This document shows, piece after piece, positions 1 to 5,883 of a DNA stretch of 5,883 nt. Both the position numbers and the translations under genes were made by a program. The number at the start of each line of letters is the position of its first letter. Positions within the stretch are counted from its first letter, which is position 1. A model generated the notes under the pieces. The model was given only the letters and a program-made list of their open reading frames with translations. It had not been told where the DNA came from and did not search any database. Source of the DNA: JANWKQ01 sp040376605 (GTDB taxonomy: Bacteria > Bacteroidota > Bacteroidia > CAIKAF01); contig JBEIQI010000200.1 of the NCBI GenBank assembly GCA_040376605.1, positions 1-5,883 on the forward strand, in the 5' to 3' direction.

Positions 1-267
1 AGTGAGGCGGTAACTGATGTTTTCCATGGCATCGCCGTCCTTGTAGAGATTGTCGTCCACCCAGGAATATGTGTTTTGACCGGAAGCCGGAATTTCAGTT
101 AGCCTGCTGTAAGCAGCATCTTCCTCCTTTTTTCTTGAAATTTCGTAGGATGTAACACCGGATTCTTCCGAAATCTTCCACTCAATGCGAATGTCAGCAC
201 CCTGATAGGTGGCGGTAAAAGACTGCATCTGCAACTGAAAAGATGCCAGAAACAGCGCCACCACGGG
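1..267 (-). other. Foreign-looking 5' part of a secreted protein with an FN3-like domain, joined in frame to nadD
   Basis: Downstream of nadD residue 176 the same frame reads PVVALFLASFQLQMQSF, a hydrophobic stretch like a signal-peptide core, then ADIRIEWKI, SYEISRKK, NTYSWVDD and ENISYRLT. This strand pattern (xxIEW, Y-E-(I/L)-x-R, Y-x-(W/F)-x-D, YRL) resembles fibronectin III-like domains at the N-terminus of secreted Bacteroidota proteins. By my count G+C is 129/270 (about 48%) here against 52/180 (29%) in 301-480 of nadD. With the preceding KKEIRFFLP, the stretch would make a normal Sec signal peptide (charged n-region, hydrophobic h-region), so the shared residues could belong to both genes and mark where two sequences were joined. 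The native start codon of this protein is not in the window, and its C-terminus lies beyond the left edge. Its function is unknown. Confidence 0.6.
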
Positions 268-792
268 TAAAAAGAAACGGATTTCCTTTTTGTTTTTAAT
301 TGCATCTCTTATAAATGTACTGGAAATTTCTACTACAGGTGCATCTACCATTTTTACATTTGGATGATCTTTAAATTTTTGTGTTGAATAACCAGGTCTT
401 GGATAAACATATACTTCGTAATATTCTAATATAGTTTCATAGTTTTTCCATTTCCCAAAACTATCTAAATTATCTTCTCCCATAATTAATACAAAATCAT
501 GAGTCGGATATTTTTCATTTAAATGTGCCAGGGTATGAATGGTATAATTTGGTTGAGGTAAATCAAATTCAATATTGGATGCTTTAAATTTGGAATAATC
601 ATCAATGGCCAGTTGTACTAATTCGTATCGTTTATAATCATTCAATAAGTTGTTTTTTGTTTTTAATGGATTATGTGGAGTAACCACAAACCAAATCTGT
701 TCAAGATCGGTGAATTCGGCAAAATAGTTGGCTAATGCCAGATGCCCTATGTGAATAGGGTTGAAGGATCCAAAAAATAAACCGACTTTCAA
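1..792 (-). CDS. nadD: Nicotinate-nucleotide adenylyltransferase NadD, C-terminus replaced by a foreign secreted-protein frame; runs off the left edge
   Basis: NadD transfers AMP from ATP to nicotinate mononucleotide, giving deamido-NAD in cytosolic NAD synthesis. The frame reads TTG (792-790) and then KVGLFFGSFNPIHIGH, the family N-terminus with the nucleotidyltransferase HxGH motif at residues 14-17. Further family marks are PNYTIHTL (81-88), MGEDNL (104-109) and the C-terminal ISSTFIR (156-162). A TAG codon lies directly before the TTG, so no upstream in-frame start is possible. The start is four bases past the stop of the AGMO-like gene, so the two are probably cotranscribed. NadD similarity ends near residue 176 (KKEIRFFLP), where about 15 more residues including a V-x-x-YI-like end would be expected. 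Instead the frame stays open for 88 more codons to the window edge with unrelated secreted-type sequence, described separately. Identity as NadD is secure; the C-terminus as assembled is probably not real. Confidence 0.9.
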   Translation of the reverse strand, partial: MKVGLFFGSFNPIHIGHLALANYFAEFTDLEQIWFVVTPHNPLKTKNNLLNDYKRYELVQLAIDDYSKFKASNIEFDLPQPNYTIHTLAHLNEKYPTHDFVLIMGEDNLDSFGKWKNYETILEYYEVYVYPRPGYSTQKFKDHPNVKMVDAPVVEISSTFIRDAIKNKKEIRFFLPVVALFLASFQLQMQSFTATYQGADIRIEWKISEESGVTSYEISRKKEEDAAYSRLTEIPASGQNTYSWVDDNLYKDGDAMENISYRLT

Positions 793-796
793 CTAA

Positions 797-2029
797 TCAG
801 GAGTTTGAAACATTTATTGGATTTTTAGGCTTGATATAATTTTCATACACAAACCAACCGGTTGAAAATACACCAATCACTACACTTAAAATAAGCATGA
901 AGGTGAACCAATCCTGATACTGTTCATAATAAAGAATATTTAATAGGATTCCGGCACCAATTAGACGAATAATTTCTAGTGGAAATAATTTTGTTTTGTT
1001 CTCCAATATATAGCCACATGATTGAATGGTAAGAATAATCAAACCTAAACAGGCTATTTGATAAAATAGACTCAGTTGATCAAACTCCATGATATATTTT
1101 ACCAATCCTCCGGACAATGCAATAAATTGAATGAGTACGTATATTTTCATATTCATGCTCACCGGCTTTGGATTCACTTTCGGTTGATTCACATAATATT
1201 CTTTAATGAGATTACCTAAGTAAGATGGACTTTTAAAAATAAGGGTGAATTTTTTCCAAATACTTTTTTCTTTTTGAGCACCAATGGCCATTTCTTTATA
1301 AAAATGAAGATTTGCATAGATGGGATCCAGGCTTGTATGTCCTGCTGTAATTCCATAATGTGGCTCCTCAACTTCTTTTGCAAAAGTTCCGAATATCCTA
1401 TCCCAGAAAATAAATACCGCAGCATAATTTTTATCGAGGTATTGAGGATTCGTTGCATGATGAACCCTATGATGAGAAGGAGTATTAAAAATAAACTCAA
1501 ACCAACGTGGCATTTTTTTGATGGCCTTGGTATGAATCCAATATTGGAAGATGGTTACGAAGCCGCCAACCCCACCAATTACTTCTACAGGAACGCCAGC
1601 AATGGCTAAAGGCAAAAACATCCAGAAGGACAGAAACGCATGGAACCAACTTTGGCGAAGTGCCACCGATAAATTATATTGATCACTTTGATGGTGCACG
1701 ATATGAGCTCCCCACATAACATTCCATTCATGCCCCCAGCGATGCGCCCAATAATAGATACAATCAAAAACAATTAAAGTTCCTACCCATACCCAAACAT
1801 TGTCAATCGGTAGTTGTATCAAGGAGAAATGTTGAAAGGTAAGGCTGTATAAGCCTAACATGGCCAGGGTTAAAATTAAACTAATGGTTTGTTGTCCGAT
1901 ACCAATATTAAGATTCGTAATGGCATCGTTAAAATTGTAATATTTCTTTTTATGTGCATATCCATACCATAGTTCAAGACCAATGGTTAAAAAGAAAAAT
2001 GGAATTACATAAACAATGTATTCTTTCAT
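797..2029 (-). CDS. Alkylglycerol monooxygenase-like membrane hydroxylase (fatty acid hydroxylase/sterol desaturase superfamily)
   Basis: This 410-residue integral membrane protein carries the histidine clusters that bind the di-iron centre of the superfamily: HRWGH (96-100), HIVHH (109-113) and SHHRVHH (185-191). Context matches the AGMO/TMEM195 branch better than C4-sterol oxidases: YNLSVALRQS (118-127), FNTPSHHRVHHATN (181-194), then DKNYAAV and FWDRIFGTF (199-216). Animal AGMO is a tetrahydrobiopterin-dependent enzyme that cleaves the ether bond of alkylglycerols; the bacterial substrate is inferred and could be another lipid. Hydrophobic segments lie near 4-22, 45-65, 78-95 and 130-160. 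A further group (about 295-395) follows the catalytic part, a layout and length similar to animal AGMO (about 445 residues). The ATG start is 59 bp from the divergent S8 protease start. nadD follows after four bases, suggesting an operon, though no metabolic link between them is evident. The family is firm, the exact reaction less so. Confidence 0.88.
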   Translation of the reverse strand: MKEYIVYVIPFFFLTIGLELWYGYAHKKKYYNFNDAITNLNIGIGQQTISLILTLAMLGLYSLTFQHFSLIQLPIDNVWVWVGTLIVFDCIYYWAHRWGHEWNVMWGAHIVHHQSDQYNLSVALRQSWFHAFLSFWMFLPLAIAGVPVEVIGGVGGFVTIFQYWIHTKAIKKMPRWFEFIFNTPSHHRVHHATNPQYLDKNYAAVFIFWDRIFGTFAKEVEEPHYGITAGHTSLDPIYANLHFYKEMAIGAQKEKSIWKKFTLIFKSPSYLGNLIKEYYVNQPKVNPKPVSMNMKIYVLIQFIALSGGLVKYIMEFDQLSLFYQIACLGLIILTIQSCGYILENKTKLFPLEIIRLIGAGILLNILYYEQYQDWFTFMLILSVVIGVFSTGWFVYENYIKPKNPINVSNS

Positions 2030-2052
2030 GGATGTTGTATAGCTTTACTGGT

Positions 2053-2060
2053 TAAAGATA
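2053..2060 (-). promoter_or_regulatory. Candidate -7 box of the AGMO-nadD unit
   Basis: On the minus strand this octamer reads TATCTTTA, one base off the Bacteroidota -7 consensus TAnnTTTG, and ends 23 bases before the AGMO ATG. The same octamer precedes the C25 protease gene at a similar distance. I do not see a convincing TTTG-type -33 box at the usual spacing, so this is tentative. Confidence 0.35.
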
Positions 2061-2070
2061 CCAATTTTTT

Positions 2071-2078
2071 TACTTTTA
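2071..2078 (+). promoter_or_regulatory. Weak candidate -7 box of the S8 protease gene
   Basis: TACTTTTA fits TAnnTTTA, one base off TAnnTTTG, within the 59 bp divergent spacer. It ends only 10 bases before the TTG start, which would leave a very short leader. A TTTA at 2044-2047 is 23 bases upstream and could serve as a poor -33 element. The AT-rich context makes a chance match likely. Confidence 0.2.
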
Positions 2079-2088
2079 CAGAATTCAA

Positions 2089-3618
2089 TTGAAGACATTG
2101 CGTTACATTTTACTTATTTTAAGTTTTGCGGTTTCGGGTCTGTTAAATGCACAGATGGTTCGAATTTATTTTTCTGATAAAGGGGAAATAATTACGGGGG
2201 ATTTGAGCTCTCAACCGGTCTATGCACCTTATCTAGATGCTATACGTTCAGAAGTGGATTCTGTTTGGATGACTTCTTCCTGGCTCAATTATGCCTTAGT
2301 TGAATGCAAAGGAAATATTGAAAATTTGACCAATTTTTCATTTGTAAAATCTATTGAGCAAGTTGTTCCTATGCAATCTATATCGTTACAGGAAAATAAT
2401 TTTAAAACAGATTCTGTTTCTCCTGAAGCGCTTGATCGACATCGTCAATGGCAATTAGATACCTTGGGTTACCCATATTTTAAAAATCAATCGGTTAATG
2501 GAGAAGGCATTGTGATTGCCATTATCGATGCAGGGTTTACCTCGGCCAACGAAAGTAAAGCATTTTCCGAAATATTTGCATCGAAAAGAGTTTTACGTAC
2601 CTGGGATTTTATTGAAAATGATTCCAATGTATATAGAGGCTCCTATCATGGTACAGCGGTTTGGAGTTGCATAGCAGGTAACATGGATTCGAAACCAACA
2701 GGTTTGGCTACAGGTGCTTCTTTTATTTTATTGAGAAGTGAAGATCAGAAAACTGAAACCATGGCCGATGAGGATCGATGGATACAGGCCATTGAAAAAG
2801 CGTATGAATGGGGAGCTGATATAGTAAACAGCTCAGTGGGTTTCACCAATATTTTACATACACGTGATCAACTCAACGGGCAAACACTTATTTCAAAAGC
2901 AGCCCAAATTGCTACTGATAAAGGAATGATGGTAGTGGTGTCTGCAGGTAATGAGTGGATCACTCTTTGGAAAACATTATCCGTACCAGCAGATGCAGAA
3001 GGGGTAGTTGCGGTGGGTGGAATTGATAAACAAGGAAATCATTCCTATTTTAGTTCGGTAGGTCCCACGGCAGATGGCAGAACAAAACCCGATGTAGTTG
3101 CTCCCGGAACTTGCGTAATCGCAAAAGGAAATGAATTCACAATGGGCAGCGGAACCTCCTATGCTGCGCCTTTGGTAACCGGTTACCTGGCCTGCATGCT
3201 TCAATTGAAAGGGAAGCAAATATTTACAAAAGATAGTTTAAAGTTATATAGTAGTTTATATCCTTACTTCGATTATGTTTTTGGTTACGGTGTACCTTTT
3301 GCCCCTTCTCAAATTACCTTAACGGATAAAAAGCAAACACAATTTGCCATTCCCGACATCGATAAACAAAAAAGAACCATTTCAAATAATATTGTTTTTA
3401 AGGCCATGGAATCGAAAGGCACCAAAACCTATTTTTTGAAAATTATTGGATCGGATGGAAAAATAAAATTTTCAAAATCTATTCATTTGAATGGATCGGA
3501 GCAGTATAAAATTCCCATTACCCGACGTAAAACTTTGTTTAATTATTCAAAATATTTTAATCCTCAACCAGAGGATAAATGGATCTTTAGAGAGGGGAAT
3601 TGTTATTTTGAATACTAA
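2089..3618 (+). CDS. Secreted subtilisin-like serine protease (peptidase family S8)
   Basis: This 509-residue protein is a predicted exported endopeptidase. Residues 1-22 form a Sec signal peptide (MKTLRYILLILSFAVSGLLN then AQ). Residues about 24-95 look like a short propeptide, with SSWLNYALVE and FVKSIEQVVP resembling inhibitor-type prodomains. The S8 catalytic residues are all present: Asp147 in IAIIDAGF, His187 in YHGTAVW, oxyanion Asn288 in SAGNEW and Ser357 in GSGTSYAAP. The start is TTG: upstream in frame a TAA occurs at 2053-2055 with no ATG or GTG between, and the first internal Met (residue 23) would remove the signal peptide. After the catalytic domain (ending near 405) there is a lysine-rich tail of about 100 residues ending GNCYFEY. 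It has no IYPNP-like motif or other recognisable T9SS sorting signal, so the protein may stay periplasmic or use another route. It lies upstream of another secreted protease. Confidence 0.92.
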   Translation: MKTLRYILLILSFAVSGLLNAQMVRIYFSDKGEIITGDLSSQPVYAPYLDAIRSEVDSVWMTSSWLNYALVECKGNIENLTNFSFVKSIEQVVPMQSISLQENNFKTDSVSPEALDRHRQWQLDTLGYPYFKNQSVNGEGIVIAIIDAGFTSANESKAFSEIFASKRVLRTWDFIENDSNVYRGSYHGTAVWSCIAGNMDSKPTGLATGASFILLRSEDQKTETMADEDRWIQAIEKAYEWGADIVNSSVGFTNILHTRDQLNGQTLISKAAQIATDKGMMVVVSAGNEWITLWKTLSVPADAEGVVAVGGIDKQGNHSYFSSVGPTADGRTKPDVVAPGTCVIAKGNEFTMGSGTSYAAPLVTGYLACMLQLKGKQIFTKDSLKLYSSLYPYFDYVFGYGVPFAPSQITLTDKKQTQFAIPDIDKQKRTISNNIVFKAMESKGTKTYFLKIIGSDGKIKFSKSIHLNGSEQYKIPITRRKTLFNYSKYFNPQPEDKWIFREGNCYFEY

Positions 3619-3739
3619 TGCTTTGATTTAGATGTAATTGCCTCAATTGATCAAGAACTTAGGCTAAAATATACAAGCGATTTGTTCAATGGGTCATGTT
3701 AAATTTCACATCTCTCCTTTTAATTATCAACTTATATCC

Positions 3740-3747
3740 TATCTTTA
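3740..3747 (+). promoter_or_regulatory. Candidate -7 box of the C25 protease gene
   Basis: TATCTTTA, close to the Bacteroidota consensus TAnnTTTG, ends 20 bases before the ATG. TTTT at 3718-3721 is 18 bases upstream and could be a poor -33 box (consensus TTTG). The separate candidate promoter and the 149 bp gap suggest this gene is transcribed at least partly on its own rather than only by read-through from the S8 gene. Confidence 0.4.
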
Positions 3748-3769
3748 TATATCTTAATTTTAGATATAT
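3747..3769 (+). repeat. 8-7-8 inverted repeat overlapping the C25 protease start codon
   Basis: ATATATCT (3747-3754) and AGATATAT (3762-3769) are perfect inverted copies around a 7-base spacer. The right arm includes the first two bases of the ATG. It could be a dyad operator at the transcription start or a weak hairpin hiding the start codon. Only one of the eight pairs is G-C, and such dyads arise readily by chance in AT-rich leaders. Confidence 0.4.
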
Positions 3770-5883
3770 GAAAAAAATATTCATTCTTCTTGCCGGAGTT
3801 GGTTTTACATCACTTTTTGCGCAACAGAACATCCTTTTTCAAAATACCAATCAAGGGAAATTCACTTTTGTTTCCGGAGATGAATTCGAATCTGAAATCA
3901 ACTTCACCATGGGTGATGTGATGTCAAATATGGTGACCACTTCCAATGGAACGGCCTATACCATTTCAACCTTAAATGGAACACCAATTTTAGAGGCAGG
4001 TTATCCTGATTTACCTAAAATGACCTCATCAATTATAGTTCCGGATGATCAAAACATGCAGGTACAAGTGATATCTTCTGAATATGTTGATTTCAATAAT
4101 ATTGATATTGCCCCATCCAAAGGAACATTATCAAGAACCATTGATCCATCATCTGTTCCATTTAACTATGGTGATATTTATAATCATGATGTTTTTTATC
4201 CTTTTGATTTAGCGCATTTAGACCATCCCTTTATTTTAAGAGATTACAGGGCACAAACTATTACGGTGAATCCGATACAGTATAATGCACTTACTAAAAC
4301 ATTAAGAGTGTATACATCTATTCGTTTGGGGGTATCTGCATCAAATACCGAAGCAGAAAATACCATGGCAAGAAATGCCAATTCAACCACTGTTGAAAAA
4401 GAATTTAATAGTTTATATGGACAACGTTTTTTGAACTATAACAATGCTTCCCGTTATGCAAATGTTACTGATAATGGAAGTATGTTAATCATTTGTCATT
4501 CGCCTTTTGAAACCAATATGCAGCCATTTGTGGATTGGAAAATTCAAAGAGGGATGAAAACTGTGATGGTAAATACCACCACTACAGGAGGTACTTCAGC
4601 AGACATTAAAACCTATATTCAAAATTATTATACGGCCAATCCTGAATTAAAATATGTATTATTGGTAGGTGATGATGCTCAAATTCCGGCGGCTCAGCCT
4701 GGTGGAAGTTTTTATTTGGCAGGACCATCAGATAATTATTATGGATATTTATTAGGGGATGATCATTATCCTGAAATATTAGTAGGAAGATTTTCTGCCA
4801 CTTCTCCAGCTCATGTTACCACCCAAGTTCAACGGAGCATTGATTACGAAAAAAATCCATCTGTTCAAGGATCCTTTGGAAAGAGTATTCATATTGGCTC
4901 TGCTGAAGGACCCGGTGATGATAATCAAATGGATTTTGAGCATCAACAAGGTTTAAGAAATGAATTAATGAGTTTTACCTATACGCAAGGTGATGAGTTT
5001 TATGATGGAAGTCAAGGAGGGCAGGATGCCCCCGGAAATCCCGGCCCAATGGATGTTGCTGATGCTTTGGATGCTGGCCGTGGCGTGATGTTATATACCG
5101 GGCATGGTTCTTCTTATTCCTGTGCCACTAGTGGATTTAGTACAACCGAGGTAGCCAATTTGCAAAATGCGGGTATGTTACCTTTTATTTGGTCAGTGGC
5201 TTGTGTGAATGGTGAATTTACAACGGCCACTTGTTTGGCAGAATATTGTTTAAGAAGTACCGATGGAACAGGACAACCCATTGGCGCTGTTGGTACACTC
5301 ATGAGCACCATTAATCAATATTGGAATCAACCGATGGAAGGCCAGGATGAAATGGTGAATTTATTGACTCAATCGGTAGTAGGTTATGATAAAAAATCTT
5401 TTGGAGCATTATCTATGAATGGGTGCATGCAAATGAACGATGCTTACGGTGCTTCAGGTGCAGATATGACAGATACCTGGACCTTATTTGGAGATCCTTC
5501 TTTAATGGTTCGTACATCAACCCCCATGACTTTAACGGCTTCTCATATAAGTGCTGATGTACCGGGAATTACTTCGGTAATGGTGAATAGTAATGTGGAG
5601 GGAGGATTTGTTGCTTTAACCATGAACAATATTATCCTGGGAACAGGCACCATTTCCGGCGGAATTGCCAATGTAGTTATTCCTTCGGCAACTGAAGGAG
5701 ATATCATTACCGTAACCGTTACTGCCTTTAATTATGTACCTCATATTGGAACGGTTACCATTACAGGTGCTGCTGCTGGTATCGATGAAAATAGTTTATC
5801 TGGCATTAGTATTTATCCAAATCCTACTTCTGATTTTATTTCTCTCCAAATTGTGAATGGCGTTACTGTTGAAAATATTTCGG
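3768..5883 (+). CDS. Gingipain-family cysteine protease (peptidase C25) with T9SS C-terminal sorting domain; truncated at the right edge
   Basis: The 705 complete codons present encode a secreted cysteine endopeptidase. In order: Sec signal peptide (1-18, LAGVGFTSLFA then QQ); a C25-type propeptide (about 20-225, with GYPDLPK at 78-84 and SIIVPDD); the C25 catalytic domain (about 237-580, starting MLIICHSPFE and ending LFGDPSLMV); an Ig-like beta domain (about 585-670, with VTVTAFNYVPHIGTVTI); and the beginning of a type A T9SS domain (IDEN from 672, ISIYPNP to 686). The catalytic His446 (YTGHGSS) and Cys479 (SVACVNGEF) are 33 residues apart, the spacing seen in RgpB and Kgp. The QPIGAVGTLMST and QPMEGQDEM stretches are also typical of the family. 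Export by Sec and then T9SS to the surface, with propeptide removal, is inferred from these parts. Cleavage specificity (Arg or Lys) cannot be read here. The remaining sorting domain, probably some 60 residues, lies past the window. Start is the ATG directly before a KKIF signal-peptide n-region. Confidence 0.93.
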   Translation, partial: MKKIFILLAGVGFTSLFAQQNILFQNTNQGKFTFVSGDEFESEINFTMGDVMSNMVTTSNGTAYTISTLNGTPILEAGYPDLPKMTSSIIVPDDQNMQVQVISSEYVDFNNIDIAPSKGTLSRTIDPSSVPFNYGDIYNHDVFYPFDLAHLDHPFILRDYRAQTITVNPIQYNALTKTLRVYTSIRLGVSASNTEAENTMARNANSTTVEKEFNSLYGQRFLNYNNASRYANVTDNGSMLIICHSPFETNMQPFVDWKIQRGMKTVMVNTTTTGGTSADIKTYIQNYYTANPELKYVLLVGDDAQIPAAQPGGSFYLAGPSDNYYGYLLGDDHYPEILVGRFSATSPAHVTTQVQRSIDYEKNPSVQGSFGKSIHIGSAEGPGDDNQMDFEHQQGLRNELMSFTYTQGDEFYDGSQGGQDAPGNPGPMDVADALDAGRGVMLYTGHGSSYSCATSGFSTTEVANLQNAGMLPFIWSVACVNGEFTTATCLAEYCLRSTDGTGQPIGAVGTLMSTINQYWNQPMEGQDEMVNLLTQSVVGYDKKSFGALSMNGCMQMNDAYGASGADMTDTWTLFGDPSLMVRTSTPMTLTASHISADVPGITSVMVNSNVEGGFVALTMNNIILGTGTISGGIANVVIPSATEGDIITVTVTAFNYVPHIGTVTITGAAAGIDENSLSGISIYPNPTSDFISLQIVNGVTVENIS

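Noticed and set aside
99..305. A 68-codon minus-strand frame starting ATG at 305
   Set aside because: It lies in a different frame from the NadD/FN3-like reading, its protein is Arg/Pro/Cys-rich and unlike any family I know, and the overlapping frame carries clear NadD motifs.
1..792. A genuine bifunctional NadD-FN3 protein
   Set aside because: The signal-peptide-like core in the middle, the composition shift and the loss of the NadD C-terminal end at the same point favour a chimeric join; kept only as the alternative in the findings.
1216..1609. Open frames on both strands inside the AGMO-like gene
   Set aside because: They are out-of-frame shadows of a gene with conserved histidine motifs; their translations look random.
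2977..3219. 80-codon minus-strand frame inside the S8 gene
   Set aside because: It is antisense to the S8 catalytic core, with no promoter or family resemblance.
3640..3664. GCCT...AGGC inverted repeat after the S8 gene as a terminator
   Set aside because: The stem is only four solid pairs with a large loop and no following T-run, so it is not a credible intrinsic terminator.
3619..3767. Possible small gene or RNA between the two protease genes
   Set aside because: I find no open frame with a plausible start and no convincing RNA fold beyond the AT-rich dyad at the C25 start.
5114..5311. 65-codon minus-strand frame inside the C25 gene
   Set aside because: It is antisense to the conserved C25 catalytic region and has no sign of being a gene.

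Overview
The window looks like a metagenomic or draft contig from a member of the Bacteroidota, probably Flavobacteriales-like. The evidence is an AT-rich genome (about 29% G+C in 301-480), absent Shine-Dalgarno sequences, TAnnTTTG-like -7 boxes, and a gingipain-family (C25) protease ending in a type IX secretion (T9SS) 'IYPNP' sorting domain. The placement rests on gene content only.

Left half, minus strand: a two-gene unit reads leftwards from a short divergent intergenic region. It starts with an alkylglycerol monooxygenase-like (AGMO/TMEM195) membrane hydroxylase (2029-797). Four bases later comes nadD, nicotinate-nucleotide adenylyltransferase, with a TTG start at 792. nadD is clear up to its residue 176 (about position 265). 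The open frame then continues to the window edge as an unrelated sequence: a signal-peptide-like stretch followed by a fibronectin III-like beta-sandwich segment. G+C jumps to about 48% there. I read this as a chimeric join (assembly or recombination) rather than a biological fusion, and it is the most notable anomaly in the window.

Right half, plus strand: a secreted subtilisin-like S8 protease (2089-3618, TTG start) is followed after 149 bp by a secreted gingipain-family C25 cysteine protease (3768 to the right edge, truncated in its C-terminal sorting domain). The C25 His/Cys catalytic pair is 33 residues apart, as in P. gingivalis gingipains. It carries a propeptide, an Ig-like domain and the start of a T9SS type A domain, so export by T9SS is expected. 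The S8 protein has a signal peptide and an intact catalytic triad but no recognisable T9SS sorting domain.

Functionally the window pairs housekeeping NAD synthesis and ether-lipid or other lipid oxidation on one strand with two extracellular or envelope proteases on the other. I see no RNA genes, CRISPR arrays, insertion sequences or strong intrinsic terminators. Apart from the nadD junction, the gene families are known, and I do not claim a new defence or mobile system.
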